Below are positions 36,846-45,473 of a DNA stretch of 64,000 nucleotides, in pieces. The translations under genes and the position numbers were made by a program. Positions within the stretch are counted from its first letter, which is position 1; each line of letters begins with the position of its first letter. Source of the stretch: CBDCGS01 sp965216915 (GTDB lineage: Bacteria; Pseudomonadota; Alphaproteobacteria; UBA828); assembly GCA_965216915.1 (NCBI GenBank), contig CBDCGS010000001.1:171567-235566 (forward strand), written 5' to 3'. The notes under the pieces were generated by a model, which saw nothing but the letters and a program-made list of their open reading frames with translations, did no database searches and was not told the origin of the DNA.

Positions 36846-39389
36846 ATGGCCAAGCAGAGATCCCGAACCCCCCGCCCGCCCACGCCCGCGCGACACCCGA
36901 CGGCGGTCGACGCGCTGTTCGCCGACGCGCTCACCAAGCACCAGGCGGGCCGCCTCGACGAGGCGCAGTCGCTCTATCACGACGTGCTGACCATCAACCC
37001 GCAGCACGCCGATGCGCTCAACATGCAAGGCGTTATCGCGTTGCAGCGGGGCGATGCCGACGCCGGCGTTCAGCTCATCCGCCTGTCGCTCGCGAGCAAC
37101 GGCCGCAATGCACGCGCGCACTACAATCTCGGGCTCGCGCTCCAAAGCAAGCGCGACCGCGCCGGCGCGCTCAAGGCCTTCCGCCGCGCAGCCTCCCTCG
37201 AGCCGGGATTTGTCGAGGCCCACAACAATATCGGCGGCCTTCTGCTCGAGGAGGGCGATCGCCTCGACGAGGCGATCAGGGCGCTCAAAAAGGCCATCAC
37301 CCTCAACCCGAATGTCCCGGACGCGCACAACAACATGGCGGTCGCGCTCAAGCGTCGCGGCAAGCTCGACGACGCTCTCGCGGCCATCGAGCGCGCGCTC
37401 GCCGTCGACGGCGCGCACGCGCCTTCGCTCAACACGCGCGCCACCATCCTGCTCGAGCAGGGCGACCCGGCGGGCGCCAAGACGGCGCTGCGACGCGCGC
37501 TCAAACGCGCACCCAACGATCCGAGCCTGCTCACCAACCTCGGCCTCGCGCTCAAGGACCAAGGTGATCTCGCGGAGGCGGAGGCAAGCTTCCGCAAAGC
37601 CATCGCCGCGCGCGCCGACTACGCGGAGGCACACACCAATCTCGGCATATGCCTGCAGCGACGAAGTGCGCTCACCGAGGCGCTCGACGCGTTCGAGGAG
37701 GCCGCGGTCCACGCACCCGACGACCCCATCATCCACCGCAATCTCGGCGGCGCGCATCTGAGGCTCGGCGATGGCGTGCAGGCGTTGGAGCATGATCGCC
37801 GCGCCCTCGCCCTCGATGAGAGCGATGCGCCGACATGGCAGGCCTACGCCGACGCGCTCGCCATGGCGGCCACGCAATCGGGGGATCTCGCTGCCCTCTG
37901 GGACGACCTCGCGCGCTGCGCCGCGTCGCGCGTGATCGACCACACCCGCCTCGCCCCCGCGCCCGGCGAACTGATTCGCAACCGAGCGCAGGCCCGCGAG
38001 ATGTTCGACGCCGGCCGCACCGGCCAGTTCTCGCTCAACGCGACCGACGCCGCCCGCGGCGGCTTCGTCGAGGCGCTCGGCGGCAAGACGCTGATCGCCC
38101 TGCTGCGCCGCTGCGTGTTCACCCACGCAGAACTCACGAGCTTCCTCGGCGTGATCCGCCACGCCCTTCTCATGCTCGCCGTCGAGGATCGCTTGCCCGA
38201 GGCGATGGCGCCACGCTCCTTCGCGTTCATTTGCGCGCTTGCCGAGCAATGCTTCCTAACCGGCTACGCGCTCGCCGTGCGTGCCGACGAGGAGGAGGCG
38301 CTTCCCCGGTTTCGCGAGAAGCTCGCCGGGCGCTTCCTGGAGCACGATCCGTTACCACGCGCCGCGATCGCGCTTTATGGCTGCTATGCGCCGCTCACCA
38401 CGCTGCCCGACGAGGCGGCCCTCCGCGGGCTCGCGCCCGACGACGCCGATGAGCCGTTCCGCCATCTGATCGTGCGCCAGATCATCGAACCGAACCGGGA
38501 CGCCGAGGCCGCCGCGCGGCTCGCGCCGGGTGGCCACGCGGCGATAGCGCCGATCCATCCGCGTTGGTCCACGATCGTGCCGGAGGGGCCGCAGCCACTC
38601 GGCACCTGGCTACACGAGCAGTTCCCCACCGTCGGCGCGACTGCCACGGGGGCGCCGACGATCATGGTGCTCGGGTGCGGCACCGGCGCGGAGGCCGTGC
38701 GGCTCGCGCGGCGCCATCCCGGCGCGCGCGTCGTCGCCCTGGACGAAAATCCCGCCGCCCTCGCCTACGGCATGCGCATGGCCGAGGATACGGACGCGCC
38801 GTCGATCGATTGGCGCTGCGGCCCGCTGCGCGACGCGCTTGGCGATGCCACCGCCTACGACCTCGTCTGTGCCGAAACACCAAGTCCTTTGCCTGACCGC
38901 GCCGGGGCCCTCACCGCGCTGCGCGACAGCGTGACACCGCACGGCGTGATTCGGCTTCGATTGCGAAGCGTGATTGCGGGCAAGGTCATCGATGCGGCAC
39001 GCGAGGCATTCGCGGCGTTCGGCGAGCGTGACGACCCTGCCGCGATCCGCGCCTTTCGCCGCCACGTCGTCGCGGCGCCGCTTGATGCGCCGTTCAAACC
39101 GCTCATGGCCCAAGCGGGCTTTTTCACGGTGTCGGGATGCATGGCGCTCTTGGCCGAAGAGCCCGCCGATCGGACCTCCCTCGAGGAGATGGCGGCGCTC
39201 TTGGACGCGTCATCGCTGCGGTTCCTGGGGTTCGAGTGGCCGGGCCTGATGCCCCTCGACAGCTACCGCGCCGCCTATCCGGACGATCCGGACGCGACAC
39301 GGCTCGACCTCTGGGCCGCATTCGAGGAAACTCACCCCGAGACCTTCGAGACCGGTTACTTGATGTGGGTGCGTCCAACCGCCGCATGA
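36846..39389 (+). CDS. TPR protein fused to a SAM-dependent methyltransferase
   Basis: An 847-residue two-part protein. Residues about 20-350 contain roughly nine consecutive TPR units (for example ALNMQGVIALQRGDADAGVQ and AHTNLGICLQRRSALTEALD). A middle helical region (about 370-570) follows. Residues about 600-800 form a class I methyltransferase with motif I VLGCGTGAEAVRLARR and an acidic residue after strand 2 (VALDEN). This resembles TPR-methyltransferases of alphaproteobacteria whose targets are unknown. The ATG at 36846 is preferred over an in-frame ATG at 36783 because the first 21 residues are not conserved-looking. It is not clearly linked to its neighbours. Confidence 0.85.
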   Translation: MAKQRSRTPRPPTPARHPTAVDALFADALTKHQAGRLDEAQSLYHDVLTINPQHADALNMQGVIALQRGDADAGVQLIRLSLASNGRNARAHYNLGLALQSKRDRAGALKAFRRAASLEPGFVEAHNNIGGLLLEEGDRLDEAIRALKKAITLNPNVPDAHNNMAVALKRRGKLDDALAAIERALAVDGAHAPSLNTRATILLEQGDPAGAKTALRRALKRAPNDPSLLTNLGLALKDQGDLAEAEASFRKAIAARADYAEAHTNLGICLQRRSALTEALDAFEEAAVHAPDDPIIHRNLGGAHLRLGDGVQALEHDRRALALDESDAPTWQAYADALAMAATQSGDLAALWDDLARCAASRVIDHTRLAPAPGELIRNRAQAREMFDAGRTGQFSLNATDAARGGFVEALGGKTLIALLRRCVFTHAELTSFLGVIRHALLMLAVEDRLPEAMAPRSFAFICALAEQCFLTGYALAVRADEEEALPRFREKLAGRFLEHDPLPRAAIALYGCYAPLTTLPDEAALRGLAPDDADEPFRHLIVRQIIEPNRDAEAAARLAPGGHAAIAPIHPRWSTIVPEGPQPLGTWLHEQFPTVGATATGAPTIMVLGCGTGAEAVRLARRHPGARVVALDENPAALAYGMRMAEDTDAPSIDWRCGPLRDALGDATAYDLVCAETPSPLPDRAGALTALRDSVTPHGVIRLRLRSVIAGKVIDAAREAFAAFGERDDPAAIRAFRRHVVAAPLDAPFKPLMAQAGFFTVSGCMALLAEEPADRTSLEEMAALLDASSLRFLGFEWPGLMPLDSYRAAYPDDPDATRLDLWAAFEETHPETFETGYLMWVRPTAA

Positions 39390-39431
39390 GATGGCGCTCG
39401 CGCGCCTACCACAACGATGGGAGATGAGACG

Positions 39432-40307
39432 ATGGTCGAGGTGACGTGTGTCGTCGATTGCCGGGACATGCTCGGCGAAAGCCCGGTGTGGTGCCCGATC
39501 GACCAGCGACTCTACTGGCTCGACATCAAAGGGCAGTCGATCAGCTGGTTCGCCCCCGCGACCGGGGAGACCAAGACGATCGCGGTCGACGAGCAGCCGG
39601 GCTCGCTGGTGCTGCGCAAGCAGGGCGGCATGGCGGTGGCGTTCTATGGCGGCTTCCGCTTCTTCGATCCCGAAACCGGGGCGGTCGACACCATCCACGA
39701 GCTCGAGGCCGACACGCCCGAAAGCCGCATGAACGACGGCCGCTGCGACCGGCAGGGCCGCTTCTGGGCGGGCAGCATGGACGACATCATGCGCCGGCCG
39801 CTCGGCTCGCTCTATCGCCTCGACCCCGACCTGAGCTGCCACCAGATCGAGAGCGGCATCATCTGCTCCAACTCGATCGCGTTCAGCCCGGATGGCGCGA
39901 CGATGTATTACGCCGACCTCGGCATCGACACGATCTGGGCCTACGACCTCGACACCGCGAGCGGCGCCCTTTCCAACAAGCGCGTGTTCGCGGCGCCGAG
40001 GAGCGCGCCCGGCATTCCCGACGGCTCGACCGTCGATTCCGAGGGCTATCTGTGGAACGCGCGCTGGAATGGCTGGAGCCTCGCGCGCTTCGCTCCCGAC
40101 GGCACGCTCGAGCGCACGATCGACATGCCGTTTCAATGCGTCACCTGCCCGATGTTCGGCGGCGAGGCGCTCGACGTGATCTACGTCACCGGCGCGCACG
40201 TCACGCTGAGCGAGGCGGAGCGTGCCGAGCAGCCCCAGGCGGGGAGCATCTTCGCGGTCAACGGCACCGGCGCGACGGGCATCGCCGAGCCGCGCTTCGC
40301 CGGATAG
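39432..40307 (+). CDS. SMP-30/gluconolactonase-family lactonase
   Basis: A 291-residue six-bladed beta-propeller of the SMP-30 (regucalcin) family that hydrolyses sugar lactones using one divalent metal. It opens with the family N-terminus (CRDMLGESPVWCP, with the metal-binding Glu) and has RMNDGRCDRQGRFWAGSM and NSIAFSPDG, which carry the other metal ligands, plus PDGSTVDSEGYLWNARW. The ATG at 39432 has GGGAG nine bases upstream; an ATG five codons earlier is less likely. The sugar substrate is unknown. A transporter gene follows closely and may supply it. Confidence 0.93.
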   Translation: MVEVTCVVDCRDMLGESPVWCPIDQRLYWLDIKGQSISWFAPATGETKTIAVDEQPGSLVLRKQGGMAVAFYGGFRFFDPETGAVDTIHELEADTPESRMNDGRCDRQGRFWAGSMDDIMRRPLGSLYRLDPDLSCHQIESGIICSNSIAFSPDGATMYYADLGIDTIWAYDLDTASGALSNKRVFAAPRSAPGIPDGSTVDSEGYLWNARWNGWSLARFAPDGTLERTIDMPFQCVTCPMFGGEALDVIYVTGAHVTLSEAERAEQPQAGSIFAVNGTGATGIAEPRFAG

Positions 40308-40341
40308 CGGCGCGCCGCACGAGACGCGGGACCACACGGGC

Positions 40342-41535
40342 TTGGCCCAGCTCCGCCCCTATTTCCCGCTCGCCGCCGGCGTTCTAACCAACCTCGCGGT
40401 CGGACTGCTCTATGCCTGGAGCGTCCTCGTCGAGCCCTTCGAGCTGAGCCTCGACGCGCCGCGCGCTGCGGTGAGCGCGGCGCAGTCGGTCGCGCTTCTG
40501 CTCGCGACCATCGGCACCTTCGTCATGCACCGCCTGCTGCGGGCAACGACGATTGCGCGTCTCGCGCTCGCTATGTGCGTGCTGGCGGGCGCCGGTCTCG
40601 TCACGGCCGGTATGGGACATTCGCTGCCGGCGCTCATCTGCGGCTATGGCCTGCTCTTCGGCTTCGGCTCCGGTGTCGTCTATTTCACCGCGATGACCGC
40701 GGCGAGCATCGCGTGCCCCATCCCACGCAGCGTCGCGATCAGCATCAACATGTCGGCGATCGCCATCGGCGGCATCATCTGGTCGCCCGTGCTCACGGCG
40801 TTGGTCAACGCGATCGGCCCGCACTGGACCGTGGTGATCGCCGCCGCCGTGATCGTAAGCGCCGGCATCGTGGCGTTCCTCCTACTCACCGCGGCGAATG
40901 CCACGGCCGCGGAGGAGGCGGGCGCGGTCGGGCTGTTCACGGACGTTCTGACCGACCGGCCGCGCATCGTGATCGCGGTCTTCATCGGCTTCTTCTTCGT
41001 TTCGCTCGCCACTCTCGCCATGTACGCCCACGCCGCGACCTTGCTCGGTGCGCTCGGCGCGGCGGCGGATGCGCGGCAATTCGCCCCCATCCTGACAAGC
41101 GTCGCCTATGTGGTGGGCGCCCTTGCCGGGGGGCCGCTGTGCGATGTCTTGAGCGGTCGGCGCGTCCTGATCGGCCTCGCCGCGCTGCTCGGAGCCGGCC
41201 TTCTCGCGCTCTTCGCAAGCCCAAGCATCACCGTCGGGCTCATCGCCCTCAGCGCGGTCGGCGCCTCCCTAGGCGCTGCGGCAAGCGCCCATCCGGTCGC
41301 CATCACGACCTATTACGGCGCCGCGGCGCTCCCCCGGGTTTATGGCCGCCTCGCGATCGCCTATGGCGTTGGCGGCCTGCTTGGCCCCTATGCCGCGGGC
41401 GCCGTCTATGACGCGGAGGGCGGCTACGGCACGGTTGTGATCGTGTTCGGCGTGCTCGCGCTGGTCGGCGCGCTGGCCTATGCCTGCATCCCGCGGACCG
41501 CCGCGCCCACGCCGCAGCCTGCCGACGCGGACTAG
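40342..41535 (+). CDS. MFS transporter, OFA (oxalate/formate antiporter-like) type
   Basis: A membrane protein of about 397 residues with twelve predicted helices. The first helix ends in LAVGLLYAWSVLVEPFE, a hallmark of the OFA branch, and FGFGSGVVYFTAMTAAS and SGRRVLIGLAALLGAG are in MFS positions. The start is uncertain: no ATG is well placed, and TTG at 40342 (just before the first helix) is used here, although the frame is open back to 40222 inside the previous gene. It probably moves a small carboxylate or sugar acid, perhaps linked to the lactonase upstream. Confidence 0.8.
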   Translation: MAQLRPYFPLAAGVLTNLAVGLLYAWSVLVEPFELSLDAPRAAVSAAQSVALLLATIGTFVMHRLLRATTIARLALAMCVLAGAGLVTAGMGHSLPALICGYGLLFGFGSGVVYFTAMTAASIACPIPRSVAISINMSAIAIGGIIWSPVLTALVNAIGPHWTVVIAAAVIVSAGIVAFLLLTAANATAAEEAGAVGLFTDVLTDRPRIVIAVFIGFFFVSLATLAMYAHAATLLGALGAAADARQFAPILTSVAYVVGALAGGPLCDVLSGRRVLIGLAALLGAGLLALFASPSITVGLIALSAVGASLGAAASAHPVAITTYYGAAALPRVYGRLAIAYGVGGLLGPYAAGAVYDAEGGYGTVVIVFGVLALVGALAYACIPRTAAPTPQPADAD

Positions 41536-41592
41536 CGTTGGCATTGATGCAAATGCGTCGTCGCAGGTGATCCCGCCTGCTCGGGATTTGCT

Positions 41593-42372
41593 TCAGATCT
41601 CGATCACCGCATCGAGATACGGCACCGCGCGGCCCGAGATCGCGACGCGCGTGCCGCGATCCTCGCAGACCATACGCCCCCCGCGTGCGGAGAGCTGGCG
41701 CACGCTGAGCCGCTTCTTACTGAGCCGCTCGGCCCAATAGGGTACGAGCTGCGTCTGCACATTGCCGGTTACCGGGTCCTCTGGCACGGCGTTCTTCGGC
41801 GCGAAGAAGCGCAGCACATAGTCGGCGTCGTCGCCCGGCGCGGTCGCAACCACGCCGCGGCGATCGAGCGTCATCAGCGATGCGAGATCGGGCGCAAGCC
41901 GCGCCACCTCGTCGGCGCTCTCGAACACGGCGATGTAGTCGGCGCCGCCCAGCACCGCCGCCGGTGTCGCGCCGAGTCCGCCGATCAGCTCCGCCGGCGC
42001 ATCGCACGGGCTCGCGGGCTGCGACGGAAAATCCATCTCCAACGCATCGCCCGCGCGCGTCACGGTGAGCCGTCCGCTCTTCGTGTCGAAGTCGACGCGC
42101 GTCGCCTCGCGCTCGATCTCCTCAAGCACCACGAAGCCCGCGGCGAGCGTCGCATGGCCGCAGAGATCGACCTCGACATTGGGCGTGAACCAGCGAAGCG
42201 CATAGGCCCCGCCCTCGGCCACGAAAAAAGCCGTCTCCGAGAGATTGTTCTCCGCGGCGATCGCCTGCATCGTCGCGTCGTCGATCCAGGCGTCGAGCGG
42301 CACCACGGCGGCCGGATTGCCGCCGAGCACGCGATCCGTGAAGGTGTCGATCTGGAGCAGGCGCAGCCGCAT
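41593..42372 (-). CDS. PhzF-family isomerase/epimerase
   Basis: A 259-residue protein of the diaminopimelate-epimerase-like PhzF family. It begins LLQIDTFTDRVLGGNPAAVV and contains the active-site Glu of PhzF in AENNLSETAFFV, CGHATLAAGFVV and the C-terminal DPVTGNVQTQL. Members isomerise small hydroxy-aromatic acids; outside phenazine clusters the substrate is generally unknown, and no phenazine genes are present. The ATG overlaps the GST stop by one base, so it is coupled to the gene before it. Confidence 0.92.
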   Translation of the reverse strand: MRLRLLQIDTFTDRVLGGNPAAVVPLDAWIDDATMQAIAAENNLSETAFFVAEGGAYALRWFTPNVEVDLCGHATLAAGFVVLEEIEREATRVDFDTKSGRLTVTRAGDALEMDFPSQPASPCDAPAELIGGLGATPAAVLGGADYIAVFESADEVARLAPDLASLMTLDRRGVVATAPGDDADYVLRFFAPKNAVPEDPVTGNVQTQLVPYWAERLSKKRLSVRQLSARGGRMVCEDRGTRVAISGRAVPYLDAVIEI

Positions 42373-43004
42373 CAGCGCGCCGCGCTCGGGCGTGTCGAGA
42401 CCGCCTCATGCCAGCGCAGAAAATGCCGGCAGGTATCGGGGACGAGCACCTTGCAGACCTTCTGGGCGAAGTCGGTGGCGCAGAGCGCGGTGATGTCGGC
42501 GACCGAATAGCGCGCGCCCGCGATGAACTCGCTGGTCGCGAGCTGGGAATCGAACTGCGCGTAGAACTGGGCCAAGCGCTGGCGGCCGCGCGCGACCAGC
42601 GCCTCGATCTGCGGCACCGGCTCCTCGAAACCCGGCAGGCCCCGGTCGGCGAAGAGCGGGTGCCCGTTGCGAAACACCTCGCTCGCGCCGACGAGGCCCT
42701 GCATCTCGGCGCGGCTCTCCCACATCTCGACGGTGGCGCGGTCGAGCGCGTCCGTACCCATCAGCGGCGGATCGGGATGCAGCGTCTCGAAGTAGCGGCA
42801 GATCGCCATCGCCTCGCCGATGCGCGTGCCGTCGTCGAGCTCGAGCATGGGCACGAGCGCGGCGCTGTAGCTGCCGCGGTAATCGTCGCTCAGCGTGGAG
42901 CCCTCTCCACCCGCCTCCACGACCGGAACCTCGATCCCCTTCTCGGCGAGAAAGATGAGCACGCGCCGCGGGTTCGGCGCGCGGTTCCAGTTGTAGAGCT
43001 TCAC
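42372..43004 (-). CDS. Glutathione S-transferase family protein
   Basis: A 210-residue cytoplasmic protein with the thioredoxin-like N-terminal domain (KLYNWNRAPNPRRVLIFLAE, then LVPMLELDDGTRIGEAMAIC, holding the glutathione-binding Glu-Ser-like turn as Glu-Ala) and a helical C-terminal domain. The start is GTG at 43004, 11 bases after the isochorismatase stop; longer ORFs upstream have no family sequence. It sits in a three-gene operon with the isochorismatase and PhzF. The electrophile it handles is unknown. Confidence 0.88.
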   Translation of the reverse strand: MKLYNWNRAPNPRRVLIFLAEKGIEVPVVEAGGEGSTLSDDYRGSYSAALVPMLELDDGTRIGEAMAICRYFETLHPDPPLMGTDALDRATVEMWESRAEMQGLVGASEVFRNGHPLFADRGLPGFEEPVPQIEALVARGRQRLAQFYAQFDSQLATSEFIAGARYSVADITALCATDFAQKVCKVLVPDTCRHFLRWHEAVSTRPSAAR

Positions 43005-43015
43005 GGGCCCGCGCC

Positions 43016-43723
43016 CTACGTGTTGCTGAACGCCTCGATGCCATCGAGATAGGAGAGCACGCGCTCGAGCGGCTCGACATCGCCGAACTTGGCGTTGATG
43101 TCGAAGAGGTTCCACTCGACGACACCCGGCACGCGGTCGCCCACGCCCTCGCGCACGAGGATCGGGCGGAAGCCGTCGGCGATCGCATCCTCGGCCGAGT
43201 GGCGCACGCACCCTGCCATGGTGACGCCCGTGATGATCAGGGTGTCGACCCGCTGCGCGCGGAGATAGCCCGCGAGGAAGGTGCCGTGGAACGCGCTCGC
43301 CCGCTTCTTTACGATCACCAGCTCGCCGGGTTCGGGCGCGATGCGCTCGTCGATCTCCGCGGCCTCGGAGCCCTCGAGCAGGGTCTCGACGGGGATTTTC
43401 ATATGCCAGAGGCCGGTGTCGGAACGCGGGCCGGAGGGATCCTGGTAGGCGGTCGTCGTATAGACGATCGGGATGCGCTTCTTGCGCGCGGCCGCAAGCA
43501 GCTGCTGGTTGGCCGGGATGATCACATCCATGTTGTCGCAGGTGAAATTATGCCCCGGCTTGGTCCACGCGTTGGCGAGATCGATGATGAGCAGCGCAGG
43601 CCGCGTGCCGAAGCCGATGCGACGCTGAAAGCCGCGTGTTTGATAGATCTCGGAATCGGCCGCGAAGATGGTCTCGAGTGCCTTCTTGACCTCTTCCTCG
43701 CGCGTTGGATCGTGCGTCGCCAT
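43016..43723 (-). CDS. Isochorismatase-family cysteine hydrolase
   Basis: A 235-residue hydrolase with the catalytic triad of the family: Asp in LLIIDLANAW, Lys in VIVKKRASAF and Cys in TGVTMAGCVRHSAEDA. The long N-terminal helix and the spacing are closest to N-carbamoylsarcosine amidase-type members, which split amides or carbamates; the exact substrate is not known. It leads the isochorismatase-GST-PhzF operon. The 196-base gap on its upstream side holds a short tandem repeat. Confidence 0.9.
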   Translation of the reverse strand: MATHDPTREEEVKKALETIFAADSEIYQTRGFQRRIGFGTRPALLIIDLANAWTKPGHNFTCDNMDVIIPANQQLLAAARKKRIPIVYTTTAYQDPSGPRSDTGLWHMKIPVETLLEGSEAAEIDERIAPEPGELVIVKKRASAFHGTFLAGYLRAQRVDTLIITGVTMAGCVRHSAEDAIADGFRPILVREGVGDRVPGVVEWNLFDINAKFGDVEPLERVLSYLDGIEAFSNT

Positions 43724-43841
43724 GGTGTCTCTCCCGCTTGGTTCCCTGCCGGGAGTGTAGCGCCGCGGCCCGGCTGGTGGCCAACATCAATTGGCGGGAG
43801 CCGGCGTTGGCGTTGCGCCAAGCGCCCGCGCCGGCTCACAC

Positions 43842-43877
43842 AACGCGTCAATGCCACTGAACGCGTCAATGCCACTG
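43842..43877. repeat. Perfect 18-bp tandem duplication
   Basis: AACGCGTCAATGCCACTG is present twice back to back with no mismatch, in the gap between the isochorismatase start and the phoR stop. Two perfect copies suggest a recent duplication. No protein or promoter is seen in it. Confidence 0.9.
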
Positions 43878-43919
43878 GGAGAGAGCATGTCGCGTGAGCA
43901 TGAGTGACCGTGACAGGCT

Positions 43920-45335
43920 CTAGGCGACACTGCGCGGTGGTCTCTGCTCGGTTTCGTGGGCTGGCTGAAGGTAGACGGTGAAGGTGCTACCTTCGTCGGG
44001 CGCGCTGTCGATCGCCAGCGCGCCGCGGTGGCGGTTCACAATGTGCTTTACGATGGCAAGGCCGAGCCCGGTTCCGCCGAGCTCCCGCGAGCGCGCGGTA
44101 TCGACCCGGTAGAACCGCTCGGTCAGGCGCGGCAGCTGGTCGCGGGAGATGCCATCGCCCTGATCGATCACCGCGACCGCGACCGCGCCATGTTCGCTTG
44201 CCGCCCAACCAACCACGCCGGGCGGCTCGGACACGAGCCGCGCGCGCATCACCACCTCCCCGCGCGTCGGGCCATATTTGATGGCGTTGTCGACGAGGTT
44301 GAGGAACACCTGGGTGAGCTCCTCGGCATCACCGATCACCTCCGGCAGATCCTGCCCGGTGTCGACTGTGATCGTGACCTCGCGGGCCTTCGCTTGCCAT
44401 GCCAGGTTGTTGCGCACCGCTGCAAGAATGGCCTCCACTCCCACGCGTGCGGTTGGTGGCGTATGCTCATTGATCTCGATGCGCGAGAGGGAAAGCAGAT
44501 CTTCGACGAGCCGGTGCATGCGCTGCGCATGCTGATCCATGATCGCCAAGAACCGTTGACGCGCATCGGCGTCATCCTTCGCGGCGCCGCGCAGGGTCTC
44601 GATGAAGCCGATGAGGGTGGAGAGCGGCGTGCGGATCTCGTGGCTCGCGTTGGCGACGAAATCGGCGCGCATCTGCTCCGTGCGGCGGACCGCGGTCAGA
44701 TCGATTAGGGCTAGCAGGATTTTTTCGCCATGCCGCCCGGGTTCCGGAAGCCTCTCGATCCGCGACGCGAAAATGCGTTCCACCGGAGCCGAGATCTTGA
44801 TCTCGACCTCCTGATCCCAGGCATCGCTCAGCGCACCTTCGATCGCTTGCAACAGCCGAGGATTGCGAAGGCTGCCGGCGATATCGCGGCCCACCAAATC
44901 CTCCCCGAGGAGCGTGAGGGCCGCGCGGTTGGCCCGCACGATCTTACGCTCGGCATCGAGCAAGAGAAGCGGGTCCGGAAGCGCATCGAAGGCACGTTCG
45001 AGCTCAGCGCGCTCGGCTTCGAGGGTGGCGACCTGCTCGGCGGCGCGGCGTTTGTCGCGGAGCACCGCTGCGACGGCGTCTCGTGCCGGCCATCGGCCAA
45101 ACATCGGAAGCGCCGTTTGTTTCGTCTCGACGAGTCGGCGCAACCGCTCGAGGTCGTCGAGGAGCGGAAAAACAATGAGAGCGCTCGTCGTGCAAATGGC
45201 GAGCCACGCGAGTGCCGCGGTGAGCGGGGAGACGATGTCCAGGACCGAGAGAATCACGAAAACCACCGCCGCCGGCGCTGCCAACAGAGCGGTCGCGCGC
45301 ACCCATCGGCCCAGGGTGACAAGACGGTTGGTCAT
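43920..45335 (-). CDS. PhoR-like sensor histidine kinase
   Basis: A 471-residue membrane kinase. Two hydrophobic segments (residues 14-36 and 38-58) are followed by a PAS-like domain (about 112-210, [17 protein letters not shown]). The HisKA motif [19 protein letters not shown] contains the phosphorylated His. The ATPase domain has [20 protein letters not shown] and [12 protein letters not shown]. This layout is that of PhoR, the phosphate-starvation sensor, but neither phoB nor pst genes flank it, so the phosphate role is inferred. The lone kinase is divergent from mutS. Confidence 0.88.
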   Translation of the reverse strand: MTNRLVTLGRWVRATALLAAPAAVVFVILSVLDIVSPLTAALAWLAICTTSALIVFPLLDDLERLRRLVETKQTALPMFGRWPARDAVAAVLRDKRRAAEQVATLEAERAELERAFDALPDPLLLLDAERKIVRANRAALTLLGEDLVGRDIAGSLRNPRLLQAIEGALSDAWDQEVEIKISAPVERIFASRIERLPEPGRHGEKILLALIDLTAVRRTEQMRADFVANASHEIRTPLSTLIGFIETLRGAAKDDADARQRFLAIMDQHAQRMHRLVEDLLSLSRIEINEHTPPTARVGVEAILAAVRNNLAWQAKAREVTITVDTGQDLPEVIGDAEELTQVFLNLVDNAIKYGPTRGEVVMRARLVSEPPGVVGWAASEHGAVAVAVIDQGDGISRDQLPRLTERFYRVDTARSRELGGTGLGLAIVKHIVNRHRGALAIDSAPDEGSTFTVYLQPAHETEQRPPRSVA

Positions 45336-45412
45336 GGTGCCGGGGCCTCGCGCGCATCCTATCCCCTCCAGCCCGCAATGAAAGGGGCCGCGGGATCTGT
45401 CAGAAAAGTGTC

Positions 45413-45448
45413 AAAAAAAACGCGGCGCCGCCACGATCGGGCGCCGCG
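45413..45448 (-). terminator. Intrinsic-terminator-like hairpin upstream of phoR (in mutS leader on +)
   Basis: A perfect nine-base stem CGCGGCGCC / GGCGCCGCG with a ten-base loop, directly followed on the minus strand by eight T. This is a textbook Rho-independent terminator for minus-strand transcription. It lies 78 bases upstream of the phoR start, so it may be an attenuator, shield phoR from antisense transcripts, or end a small RNA. On the plus strand the hairpin falls in the mutS leader, 25 bases before its ATG. Confidence 0.7.
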
Positions 45449-45473
45449 CGGCTCTGTGCTAGTGTCACCGCCC

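Noticed and set aside
44730..45473. N-terminal extension of mutS by 248 codons
   Set aside because: It is antisense to phoR and rich in Arg and Glu. MutS proteins begin shortly before the mismatch-binding domain, consistent with 45474.
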